A stretch of DNA of 64,000 nt, taken from the NCBI RefSeq assembly GCF_024701975.1, contig NZ_JANLNM010000001.1, positions 372,001 through 436,000 of the forward strand. The letters run 5' to 3'. Below the pieces are notes generated by a model. The model ran no database searches. It was not told the DNA's origin and saw only the letters and a program-made list of their open reading frames with translations. This DNA is from Variovorax sp. ZS18.2.2 (GTDB lineage: Bacteria > Pseudomonadota > Gammaproteobacteria > Burkholderiales > Burkholderiaceae_C). Position numbers and translations under genes: made by a program. Below, piece after piece: positions 1 to 11,242 of the stretch. Positions within the stretch are counted from its first letter, which is position 1. Every line of letters starts with the position of its first letter.

Positions 1-129
1 GACCTGCCGAAGCTGCTCGACCTGAGGAAACGCGTGGCCGGCTGGCTCGACGGCGAGACGCTGCAGGGCACCGTCTGGCGCGCGGGTTTCCCGAAGACCT
101 TTGCACTGGCGGAAGGCGTTGCGGCATGA
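1..129 (+). CDS. C-terminal fragment, probable hydroxymethylglutaryl-CoA lyase
   Basis: An open frame enters from the left edge and stops with TGA at 127-129, leaving 42 residues. The tail 'ETLQGTVWRAGFPKTFA' resembles the end of HMG-CoA lyase-like proteins of Burkholderiales, which cleave HMG-CoA to acetoacetate and acetyl-CoA; this is from memory of the family. The stop overlaps the next gene's start (ATGA), so the two are co-translated. A CoA-transferase neighbour fits a short-chain acyl-CoA or leucine-type catabolic operon. The TIM-barrel active site lies outside the window, so the call rests only on the tail and the context. Confidence 0.55.
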   Translation, partial: DLPKLLDLRKRVAGWLDGETLQGTVWRAGFPKTFALAEGVAA

Positions 130-1325
130 GCACGGAAGAAAAACGCCTGCCACTTGCGGGCATCCGCGTGGTCGAGTTCACGCACATGGTCATGGGCCCG
201 ACCTGCGGCATGGTGCTGGCCGACCTGGGCGCGGAAGTCATCAAGGTCGAGCCCATCGACGGCGACCGCACGCGGCACCTGTTGGGCGCGGGCGCGGGCT
301 TCTTCCCGATGTTCAACCGCAACAAGAAAAGCATCGCGCTCGACCTGCGCAACCCGCAGGGGCTCGAAGCGGCGCTGCGCCTGTGCGCCACCGCCGACGT
401 GGTGGCGCAGAACTTCCGCCCCGGCACGATGGACAAGTACGGCCTGGGCTACGCCGCGCTCGGCAAGCTCAATCCGCGCCTCGTGTACGTGAACCACACG
501 GGCTTCCTGCCCGGCCCCTATGAACACCGCACGGCGCTCGACGAGGTGGTGCAGATGATGGGCGGCCTGGCCTACATGACGGGGCGCCCGGGCGATCCGC
601 TGCGCGCGGGCACCAGCGTGAACGACATCATGGGCGGCATGTTCGGCGCCATCGGCGCCATCGCCGCGCTGATGCAGCGCGCCGAAACCGGCAAGGGGCA
701 GGAGGTGCAGTCGGCGCTGTTCGAGAACAACGTGTTCCTGGTCGGCCAGCACATGCTGCAGTACGCGATCACGGGGCAGGCCGCCGCGCCGATGCCCGAA
801 CGCATCTCGGCCTGGGCGCTGTACGACGTGTTCACCGTGAAGGACGGCGAGCAGATCTTCCTGGCCGCGGTGAGCGATGCGCAGTGGACGGTGTTCTGCG
901 ACGCGCTCGGCTTCGACGACCTGAAGGCCGACCCGGCCCTGCGCACCAACAACGACCGCGTGCGCCTGCGGCCCACGCTGCTGGCGGACCTGCGCGTCCG
1001 CCTTGCCGGGCGTTCGGCGGCCGAGCTGTCGGCGATCTTCGAAGCGCGGGGCCTGCCGTTCGCGCCGATCACGCGGCCCGAAGACCTGTATGCCGACCCG
1101 CACCTGAAGGCCACCGGCGGCCTCGCGGACATCCGCCTGCCGGACGGCGAGCGCGCCGGGCAGATGGCGCAGACGACGCTGTTCCCGATCACGCTCGGCG
1201 GCGAGCGCCTGGGCGTGCGGCTGCATCCGCCGACGCTCGGCGAACACACGCGCGAGCTGCTGGCCGAATTGGGCTATGCCGACGCGCAGGTGGATGCGAT
1301 GCATGCCGACGCGGCCGTGAGCTGA
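126..1325 (+). CDS. CaiB/BaiF (class III) CoA-transferase family protein
   Basis: This 399-residue protein has the usual length of class III CoA-transferases, which move CoA between carboxylic acids by an aspartyl-CoA intermediate. It opens with the family's N-terminal block (LAGIRVVEFTHMVMGP, about 10-25), followed by 'ADLGAEVIKVEP' (32-43). Asp167 in 'TSVNDIMGG' sits where the catalytic aspartate of formyl-CoA transferase lies. 'NRNKKSIALDL' (64-74) is the common CoA-contact region. The ATG overlaps the stop of the lyase-like gene by four bases, and a Bug binding protein follows 39 bases after its stop. The acid substrate cannot be told from sequence. Confidence 0.9.
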   Translation: MSTEEKRLPLAGIRVVEFTHMVMGPTCGMVLADLGAEVIKVEPIDGDRTRHLLGAGAGFFPMFNRNKKSIALDLRNPQGLEAALRLCATADVVAQNFRPGTMDKYGLGYAALGKLNPRLVYVNHTGFLPGPYEHRTALDEVVQMMGGLAYMTGRPGDPLRAGTSVNDIMGGMFGAIGAIAALMQRAETGKGQEVQSALFENNVFLVGQHMLQYAITGQAAAPMPERISAWALYDVFTVKDGEQIFLAAVSDAQWTVFCDALGFDDLKADPALRTNNDRVRLRPTLLADLRVRLAGRSAAELSAIFEARGLPFAPITRPEDLYADPHLKATGGLADIRLPDGERAGQMAQTTLFPITLGGERLGVRLHPPTLGEHTRELLAELGYADAQVDAMHADAAVS

Positions 1326-1364
1326 CGCCGGCGATTCTTCAAAACCACAAAGAGAGACAAGACG

Positions 1365-2351
1365 ATGAGCACGAACTTTTTCCCAATGAACCGCCGCACG
1401 CTGCTGGGCTTCGGCGCCGGCGCGGCGGCACTGGCTGCCTGTCCCGCGCTCGCGCAGGGCTCCGACAAGCCGATCCGCTTCATCCTGCCGATCAGCGCCG
1501 GCTCGGGCGTGGACAACATCGTGCGCGCCGCCTCGGTGGCGCTCGGCAAGGCCTTCGGCCAGCCGGTGGTGATCGAGAACATGCCGGGCGCGGGCGGCAT
1601 CACCGGCACCGCGGCCATCGTCAAGGCGGCGCCCGACGGGCTCACGCTGGGCATGGTGTCGAACAACCATGTGATCAACCCGAGCGTGTTCAAGAAGATG
1701 CCGTTCGACGCGATCACCGACATCACGCCGATCAGCGTGGTGGGCGCGACGCCGCTGGTGCTGATGGTGAACCCGAAGCTACCCGCGAAGAACGTGAAGG
1801 AGCTGGTGGCGCTCTTGCGCGCGAAGCCCGAGGGCTACAACTACGCCTCGTCGGGCAACGGCACCATCATTCACCTCGCGGGCGAGATGTTCATGGACGA
1901 GGCCGGTGTGAACGCGCGGCACATTCCGTACAAGGGCACCGGCCCCATGGTGACCGACATGATGGCGGGGCAGGTCGAGATCGGCGTGGTCGCCTTGCCC
2001 GCCGTGCAGCAACACATCAGGAGCGGCGCGTTGCGCGCCATCGGCGTGTGCGGACCGGCCCGCTCGCCCGCTGCGTCGGACATCCCGACCATCGCGGAGC
2101 AGGGCCTGCCCAACTACGCGGTGGAAGGCTGGTTCGCGGTGATCGGACCGCCGAAGATGCAGGCCGCCGACATCAAGCGCGTGCACGACGCCGTGGTGGC
2201 CGCCTTCAACAGCGCCGAGGTGCGCGAGGCGATGGACAAGCAGGGCAACGTCATCAAACTCACGTCGTCCGAAGAGGCCGCGAGCTACTTTCGCAGCGAG
2301 GCCGCGCGCTATGCGGCCCTAGTGAAGAAAGCGAACGTGGTGCTGGAGTGA
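1365..2351 (+). CDS. Bug-family tripartite tricarboxylate transporter substrate-binding protein
   Basis: The 328-residue protein begins with 'MNRRTLLGFGAGAAALAAC' (residues 7-25), an export signal with an Arg-Arg pair and hydrophobic core that could be read as Tat-type; cleavage is likely near 'ALAQGS'. The mature part has the Bug-fold marks 'PIRFILPISAGSGVDNIVR', 'IENMPGAGG' and 'YKGTGPMVTDMMAGQVEIG'. Bug proteins bind carboxylates or similar small ligands in the periplasm. No TctA/TctB membrane subunits are nearby, so it is an orphan binding protein, as is common in Burkholderiales. It probably serves the acyl-CoA genes just upstream. The ligand is unknown. Confidence 0.92.
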   Translation: MSTNFFPMNRRTLLGFGAGAAALAACPALAQGSDKPIRFILPISAGSGVDNIVRAASVALGKAFGQPVVIENMPGAGGITGTAAIVKAAPDGLTLGMVSNNHVINPSVFKKMPFDAITDITPISVVGATPLVLMVNPKLPAKNVKELVALLRAKPEGYNYASSGNGTIIHLAGEMFMDEAGVNARHIPYKGTGPMVTDMMAGQVEIGVVALPAVQQHIRSGALRAIGVCGPARSPAASDIPTIAEQGLPNYAVEGWFAVIGPPKMQAADIKRVHDAVVAAFNSAEVREAMDKQGNVIKLTSSEEAASYFRSEAARYAALVKKANVVLE

Positions 2352-2361
2352 GCCGGCCGAT

Positions 2362-2682
2362 TCAGGCCGTACTCGTCAACTTGAGCCCGAGGATGCCGGC
2401 GACGATCAGGCCCACGCAGACCAGCCGCGCCGCGTTGGCCGGCTCGTGGAACAGCACGATGCCCAGGATCACCGTGCCCACGGCGCCGATGCCGGTCCAC
2501 ACCGCGTAGGCCGTGCCCACGGGCAGCGAGCGCATCGCCCAGCCCAGCAGCACCACGCTGAGCACCATCGAGATGGCGGTGCCGACCGAGGGCCAGAGTT
2601 TGGTGAATCCTTCGGTGTACTTGAGGCCGATGGCCCATCCGATTTCAAGCAGACCTGCCACCAGCAATATGACCCATGCCAT
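2362..2682 (-). CDS. SMR-family efflux protein of the Gdx/SugE type
   Basis: This 106-residue protein has four predicted membrane helices, the standard SMR size. The start is the ATG at 2682, preceded by AAGGAG at good spacing; an upstream ATG would add an arginine-rich, non-conserved tail. Glu13 in '[17 protein letters not shown]' is the essential proton/substrate-coupling residue, and this pattern matches the Gdx (formerly SugE) branch, which exports guanidinium or some quaternary ammonium compounds, rather than the EmrE branch. No guanidine riboswitch was noticed. It is the last gene of a run with an HPP-CBS protein and an MFS exporter, so co-expression is likely. Confidence 0.9.
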   Translation of the reverse strand: MAWVILLVAGLLEIGWAIGLKYTEGFTKLWPSVGTAISMVLSVVLLGWAMRSLPVGTAYAVWTGIGAVGTVILGIVLFHEPANAARLVCVGLIVAGILGLKLTSTA

Positions 2683-2713
2683 GCGCGCTCCTTGGGGAAA
2701 ACAAAAAGGGGTG

Positions 2714-3844
2714 TCAGTTCTCCGGCCGCACGGCACGGTAGAGGGCGCGCACGAAATCCGACTGGGTGATCATGCCGGTGAGGCGCTTTTCACCATCGAT
2801 GATGGGGATATGGTGATGGCCGCCTTCGGAGAAGAGCGGCACGAGGTCGACCACCGGCCGGTCGGCACTGGCCACGCGCACCTGGCGCGTCATGATCTGG
2901 CCGACCACCTCGGGCTTGTTCGAGACCACGGTGCGCGTCGCACGGATCAGGTCGCGCAGCCGGCCCGCGATGCCTTCGTGGTGCTGCAGGTCGAGCTGGC
3001 GGAAGAAGTCGGCCTGCGTGACGATGCCCACCACGCGGCGCGTGCGGTCGGTCACCGGCAGCGCCTTGATGCGCTTGTCATGCATCAGCGCCCAGGCCTC
3101 CTGCAGCGGTGTGCCGAACTCCACCGAGACGGGGCTGGGCGACATGATGTCGCCGCAAGCCAGCGTGCCCAGGCGCCGCTTGTACGACTCGAGCTCGGTC
3201 TGCTGGATCAGCGATTCGAGGTCGTCGCGGCTGATGTCCAGCACCTGGTTGTAGCGGGCCAGCACCGCGTCGATGTCGGCCTGGCTGAAGCGGGCGTCCG
3301 CGCGCGGCGGCTGCGCGACCTGCACATGCGGATAGCGCCGGCCGGTGAGCGAGTTGTAGGCCACGCCGGCCAGCACCAGCAGCACCGAATTCGTGAGGGC
3401 GGGAAACAGGGCCGACGAGAACTGCGTGGTGTGGGTGAGCACCGCCAGCAAGGCCGCCGCGCCGCCTGGCGGATGCAGGCAACGCGTGGTGAACATCAGC
3501 CCGATGGCGGCGGCGACGGCCACGGCGGCACCCACGGCGGGATCGGGAATCCAGTTCGCGCAGGCGATGCCGACCAGTGCCGACAGCGTGTTGCCGCCGA
3601 TCACCGACCAGGGCTGCGCGAGCGGGCTCGAGGGCACGGCGAACACCAGCACCGCGGTGGCGCCCAGTGGCGCGATCAGCCAGACGGCGCTCTCCAACGG
3701 GCCGGCCAGCCAGCGGCACAGCACGGCCGTGACGAAGAGGCCGATGGCCGCGCCGCACACGGCGCGCAGTCGCTCCCGCATGTCGACGGTGGTACGGCCC
3801 GGCAGCCAGGCGCGCGCGTAGGCGAGGACCGCGGAGAACCGCAT
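2714..3844 (-). CDS. HPP-family membrane protein with two CBS domains
   Basis: This is a 376-residue fusion. The N-terminal half (about 20-165) holds four hydrophobic helices of the HPP family, with '[14 protein letters not shown]' as the namesake His-Pro-Pro motif. The C-terminal half (about 230-372) holds two CBS repeats: '[20 protein letters not shown]' and then '[20 protein letters not shown]'. CBS pairs bind adenine nucleotides and would regulate the membrane part. HPP proteins have been linked to nitrite transport in plastids, but the bacterial substrate is not settled. It lies 13 bases after the MFS gene and 31 bases before the SMR gene. Confidence 0.88.
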   Translation of the reverse strand: MRFSAVLAYARAWLPGRTTVDMRERLRAVCGAAIGLFVTAVLCRWLAGPLESAVWLIAPLGATAVLVFAVPSSPLAQPWSVIGGNTLSALVGIACANWIPDPAVGAAVAVAAAIGLMFTTRCLHPPGGAAALLAVLTHTTQFSSALFPALTNSVLLVLAGVAYNSLTGRRYPHVQVAQPPRADARFSQADIDAVLARYNQVLDISRDDLESLIQQTELESYKRRLGTLACGDIMSPSPVSVEFGTPLQEAWALMHDKRIKALPVTDRTRRVVGIVTQADFFRQLDLQHHEGIAGRLRDLIRATRTVVSNKPEVVGQIMTRQVRVASADRPVVDLVPLFSEGGHHHIPIIDGEKRLTGMITQSDFVRALYRAVRPEN

Positions 3845-3857
3845 CGCGCCGCTCCTT

Positions 3858-5093
3858 TCAGGTTTCGTTGGCGAGGCTGCGCCCGATCTCGGGCCAGCGG
3901 CCGTGCAGCCAGACCCAGGCGACCAGGCCGATGGCGAGCATCAGCGTGGAGGTGACGGCGAGCGCCAGCGTGGAGTGCATTACCAGCGGTGCGATCGCAC
4001 CGGCGACGACGCCGTTGGCGGTCGAGCCGATCACCGCCTGCAGCGACGAGGCCATGCCGCGGCGCTCGGGGTGCAGGTCGAGCACCAGCAGCGTGACTAC
4101 CGGCACCATCAGCGCCCAGCCGAAGGCGAACACCGCGAGCGGCCACAGCGCCCAGGCCACATGCGCGTCGAAGAAGAAGTTGGCCACCACGTTGACCACC
4201 GAGGTCACCAGCATGATCAGGAAGCCGTCGCGGATCTGCCGCTTCGGCGTCACCTTGCCGGCCATGCGGCCGCTGGCGCGCGCGCCGAGCATGATGCCGC
4301 CGATGGTCAGCAGGAAGAACCAGAAGAACTGCTGCGGCTGCAGTGCGAGGTGGTCGCCCAGGAACGCGGGCGCGGCCAGCACGTAGAGGAACATGCCGTT
4401 GAACGGCACGCCGCTCGCGAGCGCGAGCAGCAAAAAGCGCGGGTCGGAGCACAGGTCCCAGTAGCCGCGCATCAGGTGGCGCACATGGAAGGACTGGCGG
4501 TGCGAGGGATGCAGCGTCTCGGGCAGCAGCTTGTAGTTGGCGACGAACAGCACCACGCCCACGGCCACGAGGAACCAGAACACCGCATGCCAGCCCGCAT
4601 GCACGAACAGGAAGCCGCCGATGATCGGCGCGATGGCCGGTGCCACGCCGAAGTAGATCGTGACCTGGCTCATCACCCGCTGCGCCTCGGCGGGCGGGAA
4701 CATGTCGCGGATCACCGCGCGCGAGACCACGATGCCTGCGCCGGTGGAGAGGCCCTGCAGCCCCCGGAACAGCACGAGCTGCGTGATGTTCTGCGACAGC
4801 GCGCAGCCCAGCGAGGCGATGGTGAATACTGCAAGGCCCCACAGCACCACGGGCCGGCGGCCGAAGCTGTCCGACAGCGCGCCGTGGAACAGGTTCATGA
4901 ACGCGAAGCCGAACAGGTAGGCCGAAAGCGTCTGCTGCATCTCGGCGGGCGTCGCGCCGATGGAGCGCGCGATGCCCGAGAAGGCCGGGATGTAGGTGTC
5001 GATGGAGAACGGCCCGAGCATGCCGAGCACCGCGAGCAGGACGGCCAGCGCCCAACGCGGGGCCTGCCAGAGTTTGTCGGCGTCGGGATTCAT
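3858..5093 (-). CDS. Bcr/CflA-family multidrug efflux MFS transporter
   Basis: The 411-residue protein starts with ATG at 5093; the same frame stays open far upstream, but that part overlaps an unrelated plus-strand gene. Twelve hydrophobic helices are expected. 'GPFSIDTYIPAFSGIA' near residues 27-42 and the loop 2-3 motif 'GALSDSFGRRPVV' are typical of the Bcr/CflA (DHA1) drug-H+ antiporters, which export chloramphenicol-, bicyclomycin- or sulfonamide-like compounds. It leads a minus-strand run with the HPP-CBS and SMR genes. The 153-base gap to the divergent gene at 5247 should hold its promoter. The substrate is unknown. Confidence 0.9.
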   Translation of the reverse strand: MNPDADKLWQAPRWALAVLLAVLGMLGPFSIDTYIPAFSGIARSIGATPAEMQQTLSAYLFGFAFMNLFHGALSDSFGRRPVVLWGLAVFTIASLGCALSQNITQLVLFRGLQGLSTGAGIVVSRAVIRDMFPPAEAQRVMSQVTIYFGVAPAIAPIIGGFLFVHAGWHAVFWFLVAVGVVLFVANYKLLPETLHPSHRQSFHVRHLMRGYWDLCSDPRFLLLALASGVPFNGMFLYVLAAPAFLGDHLALQPQQFFWFFLLTIGGIMLGARASGRMAGKVTPKRQIRDGFLIMLVTSVVNVVANFFFDAHVAWALWPLAVFAFGWALMVPVVTLLVLDLHPERRGMASSLQAVIGSTANGVVAGAIAPLVMHSTLALAVTSTLMLAIGLVAWVWLHGRWPEIGRSLANET

Positions 5094-5246
5094 GGTTTGG
5101 ATGGGGAAGAAGAGCGGCGAGAACGGCGCGCGAGAGGACCGCACCGAAAGAGTGCGAGCGTAGCAGACGCGCCGGGCGGTCGCCGGGGCGGCCGGCCCAC
5201 TAAACTGCGCCCCTGCGTGCGTTGAAGAAACAAGAAGGGACGAGGA

Positions 5247-6422
5247 ATGATTCAGGAGTTTCTGTCGATCACCCGCGGCGAGCTGTGGTTGCGTGGTGGC
5301 GAAGCCGCGCCGGTGCAGATCGAATCCCCGTTTGCGCGCGAACTGATCCAGCGCGAGGCCGACAGCCGCCGCACCACCTCCTGGAAGCACGCCGAGCGCG
5401 AGGAGTCCAAGGGCATGCTTTCGGGCGCCGCGCTGTGGGGCCGCGGCGGGCCGGGCGGTGCGATGGCGCCGGCGCGCTTCCAGCACGTCTGCCGCGGCGG
5501 GCCGCGCACCATCTATTACGTGCTGAGCGTGGGGCGCAGCATCGGCCTCTTTCGCTACGAGCTCGACGAGAAGCGCGAGATCCGGCTCTTCCATCGGCAG
5601 CACACGCCGATCCTCGGCATGACCTATGTGCCCGAGACCCGCCACCTGGTGCTGGCCGTGGGGCAACCCGACGGCACGGCGCAGCTGGAGGTGTTCGACG
5701 AAGAGGGCAACGCCAAGGGCGCGATCACCGGCGGCGACAGCCTGGACGCCGCGCCGGCCGCGATGCCGGGCGCGCCCTCGACGCTGGTCTACCAGTCGTG
5801 CGGCGTGGCGCGGCACCCCGAGAGCGGCGTCGTTGTCGCGATGGCGCATTCGACGGTGAACTGGCTCGACTACAAGAGCGCCCAGATGGACAGCCTGCTC
5901 GACGACCCCGAGTGGGACTACATCGTCCCGCGCATCGCGGACGACGGCACGCTCTACGCCATTCGTCGGCCGGTGGAGAAGCCGGCGCACGAGCGCGCCG
6001 GCGGCGCGATCAAGGACACGCTGATGATGCCGCTGCGCCTGGGCAAGGCGGTCTTCGGGTATCTCAACTTCTTCTCGATGATCTACGGCAAGGAGCCGCT
6101 GCGCTCGGCCGGCGGCCCGCGCGCGCCCGAGCTCGACCAGGACCTGGGCAAGCTGTGGCTGCACGGCCGGATGATCGAGCTGTCGAAGGTGCGCAACGAC
6201 CCGCAGTACGCGGGCAACCTCGTGCCTGGCTCGTGGCAGCTGATCGCGCAGGAGGGCCGCCGCGCGAGTCCGCGCGTGGTCGCCTCGCATGTGGCGCACT
6301 TCGATCTCGCACCGGACGGCACGGTGCTCTACAGCAACGGCTACGACATCTTCTCGTGGTCGCGCGGCGAGCAGCGCAAGCTGGACCGCGAAGCGCTGGT
6401 GGAGGGGCTCGCGGCGCTCTGA
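5247..6422 (+). CDS. Conserved-looking hypothetical protein, 391 aa
   Basis: I do not recognise this family. The start ATG follows a GAGGA ribosome site closely. The protein is soluble-looking, with no signal peptide or membrane helix. It has repeated beta-rich stretches such as 'IYYVLSVGRSIGLFRYELD', 'GMTYVPETRHLVLAVGQP' and 'LAPDGTVLYSNGYDIFSW', spaced like blades of a WD40/quinoprotein-type beta-propeller. Codon use matches its neighbours. It stands alone between divergent efflux genes and the rpoD terminator. A propeller scaffold or ligand-binding role is only an inference from the repeat feel. Confidence 0.75.
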   Translation: MIQEFLSITRGELWLRGGEAAPVQIESPFARELIQREADSRRTTSWKHAEREESKGMLSGAALWGRGGPGGAMAPARFQHVCRGGPRTIYYVLSVGRSIGLFRYELDEKREIRLFHRQHTPILGMTYVPETRHLVLAVGQPDGTAQLEVFDEEGNAKGAITGGDSLDAAPAAMPGAPSTLVYQSCGVARHPESGVVVAMAHSTVNWLDYKSAQMDSLLDDPEWDYIVPRIADDGTLYAIRRPVEKPAHERAGGAIKDTLMMPLRLGKAVFGYLNFFSMIYGKEPLRSAGGPRAPELDQDLGKLWLHGRMIELSKVRNDPQYAGNLVPGSWQLIAQEGRRASPRVVASHVAHFDLAPDGTVLYSNGYDIFSWSRGEQRKLDREALVEGLAAL

Positions 6423-6446
6423 GAACGAACGACGCACCGGTCAAAG

Positions 6447-6489
6447 AAAAAGGCCCGGGACCGCGAGTGCGGTTCCGGGCCTTTTTTTT
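6447..6489. terminator. Bidirectional rho-independent terminator
   Basis: A 13-base inverted repeat with one T:G exception (GGCCCGGGACCGC / GCGGTTCCGGGCC) is flanked by an A-run on the left and T8 on the right. It can end both the plus-strand gene at 5247 and the minus-strand rpoD transcript. Confidence 0.9.
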
Positions 6490-6527
6490 GAGCCTGTCCG
6501 GCACTGATGCCGGACAGAGCCCTGGGC

Positions 6528-8864
<2,337 letters not shown>

Positions 8865-9141
8865 ACGACCTCGTTACGACAAGAATGGACAAGCGGAAAT
8901 CACAGGCGCACTGCCATTCGGGCAGCGCCACCACAGCCCGCGCACAGGCACGGACATAAAACAATTGGGAAAGAGGAATTAATTCCTCAGCAGACAAGAT
9001 GTCGGGCGAACATTTGGTGTGCAGTCCTTGCGGTTATTGACCCTTTCCGCCGGAATTTACCGTTGGAGTGCGTTGCGCTAGGGGTCGGCCCGGAGGTGCT
9101 GCTGTCGCTCTTGTCTGATTTCGCCAGTTGCGAAGCCCTAC

Positions 9142-9170
9142 ATTATAGCGTATTGCACAAATTTCAAGCA
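9142..9170 (-). promoter_or_regulatory. Putative rpoD promoter at the end of dnaG
   Basis: On the minus strand a perfect TATAAT (9147-9142) lies just after the dnaG stop. The -35 region (GCTTGA or TGCTTG, 16-17 bases upstream) is weak and overlaps the dnaG stop codon. It would give rpoD a leader of roughly 270 bases, 8865-9135, which holds no gene I can support. Confidence 0.5.
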
Positions 9171-11155
9171 GTTTCTGAACCGCGCGGACTCAGGCGGTTG
9201 CGCAATTCCAACCGTCGCGCCTCGAGCGCCTTGTAGCGCTCCAGCGCTTTCGGGTCTTTTCCGACCGCGGCGATGGCCTCGCTCTGCTGGGCCTTGAGGC
9301 GGTCGTCCAGCATGAAATCGAGCACGCTGGAAAGCTCCTTGGCGGCGTCGGTGAGATGCTGTTCTTCCTCGCCCTCGGGCACCGGGGCAGCGTCGGCGAC
9401 GTTCATGAGCCGCTCGGCGAGCGCCTCGAAATCCAACCCGCGCATGCCTTCGCGCAGGGCGGCCCAGGGTTGCACGCCGTGCTCGTGCAACTGGCTGTCG
9501 AGCCAGGTGAAGAGCGCCCCGTGCGTGCCGGGCAGGTCGCACAGCATCAGATGGAGTTCGTGCGAGAGCGCATCCCACTGCGCCATGTTCGACAGCAGCA
9601 GCCGCACCGCCACGTCGGGCCGGCTCGGGGGCTTGCCGCGTCCGCGCAACGGCTCGATGGGCTCTTCGTACTTGCCACCCCAGCGCTTGCCCTTGACGAA
9701 CTTGCGCGGCTTGCTATCGGTTTCATAGCGCGGCGCTTCAAATTCCATCGGCGGCGGCATGTCCGGATAGTCCCCACCATCGCCGCCGGATTCGCTGTAG
9801 CGCGGCGAAGGCGGGGCCGCCACCTTGCGCGGGCCGGGCGTGGACGCCCACAGGTCCGAAAGCGCCGCTGCATCGAGCTGCACGAGGGTGGCGATCTCGC
9901 TCAGCAGCTGCCGCTTGAGCGCGCCGTCCGGCATCGCGCTCCAGAGCGGGCGCACGTTGCTGGTCATGTGGGCGCGGCCTTCGGCAGTGGTCAGGTCGCA
10001 GCCTTCGCGGGCCGCTTCGAGCATGAAGCGCGACAGCGGCGTGGCCTCGGTCACGAAGCGGGCGAAGGCCTCGGCGCCGTGTTCGCGGATGAAGCTGTCG
10101 GGGTCGTGCTCGGCCGGCAGGAACAGGAACTTGATGCTGCGCACGTCGGTGGCATAGGGCAGGGCGCCGTCGAGTGCCTTGCGTGCGGCGCGGCGGCCGG
10201 CGGCATCGCCGTCGAAGCTGAAGACCACCGATTCGGTGAAGCGAAAGAGCTTCTGCACGTGCTCGGTCGTGCAGGCGGTGCCGAGCGTGGCCACCGCGTT
10301 CGGAAAGCCGAGTTGGGCGAGGGCGACCACGTCCATGTAGCCCTCGGTGACCAGCGCATAGCCGCGGTCGCGGAAGGCGGCGCGCGCCTCGTAGAGGCCG
10401 TAGAGCTCGCGGCCCTTGCTGAACACGGGTGTCTCGGGCGAATTCAGGTACTTGGGCTTTTCGTCGCCGAGCACGCGTCCGCCGAAACCGATGCACTCGC
10501 CCTTGACGTTGCGGATGGGGAACATCACGCGGTCGCGGAAGCGGTCGTAGCGCTTGGCTTCGCTCGCCTCGAGCTGGCCGTCTTCGGTGTTGACGATCAC
10601 CAGGCCGCTTTCGGCGAGCAGCGGATCGTCGTAGTCGGGGAACACGCTGGCCAGCGCCCGCCAGCCTGCGGGCGCATAGCCGATGCCGAATTGCTTGGCC
10701 ACTTCGCCGGAGACGCCCCGACCCTTGAGGTATTCGATCGCGCCGGGTGCCTGCCGGAGCGACTTTCGGTACGACTCGCCGGCCTTCTCGAGCACGTCGG
10801 TCAGCGTGGCCTGCTTCTGGCGCTGGCTGGCGGCGCGGGCGCGCTCGGCGGGGGAGGCGTCGTCCTCGGGCACCTGCAGGCCGTACTGGCCGGCCAGGTC
10901 GTGCACCGCCTCGACGAAGCCCATGCCCGCGTGCTCCATGAGAAAACCGATGGCGTTGCCATGCACTCCGCAGCCGAAGCAGTGATAGAACTGCTTGGTC
11001 GGGCTGACGGAAAAAGAGGGGGATTTCTCGCCGTGGAAGGGGCACAGCCCCATGAAATTGGCGCCGGCCTTCTTGAGCGGCACATAGCGGCCGACGATCT
11101 CGACCACATCGGCGCGCGCGATGAGTTCCTGGATGAATGAAGCGGGGATGGTCAT
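9164..11155 (-). CDS. dnaG: DNA primase DnaG
   Basis: The 663-residue primase makes RNA primers at the replication fork. The start is ATG at 11155 (MTIPASFIQEL), which gives the normal N-terminus; the frame continues upstream only as an antisense artefact over another gene. The zinc-binding CHC2 motif is Cys38-His41-Cys59-Cys62 ('CPFHGEKSPSF' to 'YHCFGCG'). The catalytic core has 'RDRVMFPIRNVKGECIGFGG' and the TOPRIM signs 'VTEGYMDVVALAQ' and 'FSFDGDAAGRRAA'. The C-terminal domain should bind DnaB helicase. It is upstream of rpoD, as in the classic macromolecular-synthesis operon, but rpsU is not adjacent. Confidence 0.98.
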   Translation of the reverse strand: MTIPASFIQELIARADVVEIVGRYVPLKKAGANFMGLCPFHGEKSPSFSVSPTKQFYHCFGCGVHGNAIGFLMEHAGMGFVEAVHDLAGQYGLQVPEDDASPAERARAASQRQKQATLTDVLEKAGESYRKSLRQAPGAIEYLKGRGVSGEVAKQFGIGYAPAGWRALASVFPDYDDPLLAESGLVIVNTEDGQLEASEAKRYDRFRDRVMFPIRNVKGECIGFGGRVLGDEKPKYLNSPETPVFSKGRELYGLYEARAAFRDRGYALVTEGYMDVVALAQLGFPNAVATLGTACTTEHVQKLFRFTESVVFSFDGDAAGRRAARKALDGALPYATDVRSIKFLFLPAEHDPDSFIREHGAEAFARFVTEATPLSRFMLEAAREGCDLTTAEGRAHMTSNVRPLWSAMPDGALKRQLLSEIATLVQLDAAALSDLWASTPGPRKVAAPPSPRYSESGGDGGDYPDMPPPMEFEAPRYETDSKPRKFVKGKRWGGKYEEPIEPLRGRGKPPSRPDVAVRLLLSNMAQWDALSHELHLMLCDLPGTHGALFTWLDSQLHEHGVQPWAALREGMRGLDFEALAERLMNVADAAPVPEGEEEQHLTDAAKELSSVLDFMLDDRLKAQQSEAIAAVGKDPKALERYKALEARRLELRNRLSPRGSETA

Positions 11156-11242
11156 GTAGGCGAAGAGCGGCAAATCATACGCAAGCGGCCGGCCTCCGGC
11201 GGTGGGACGGCATACTGAATGCGATCCGGATTCCCACAACGC

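Noticed and set aside
2683-2713. Guanidine riboswitch before the Gdx-like gene
   Set aside because: Only 31 bases separate it from the upstream gene and no riboswitch-like hairpins are visible.
2683-2736. Longer start for the SMR protein
   Set aside because: It adds an arginine-rich stretch before the conserved first helix, while the inner ATG has a good ribosome site.
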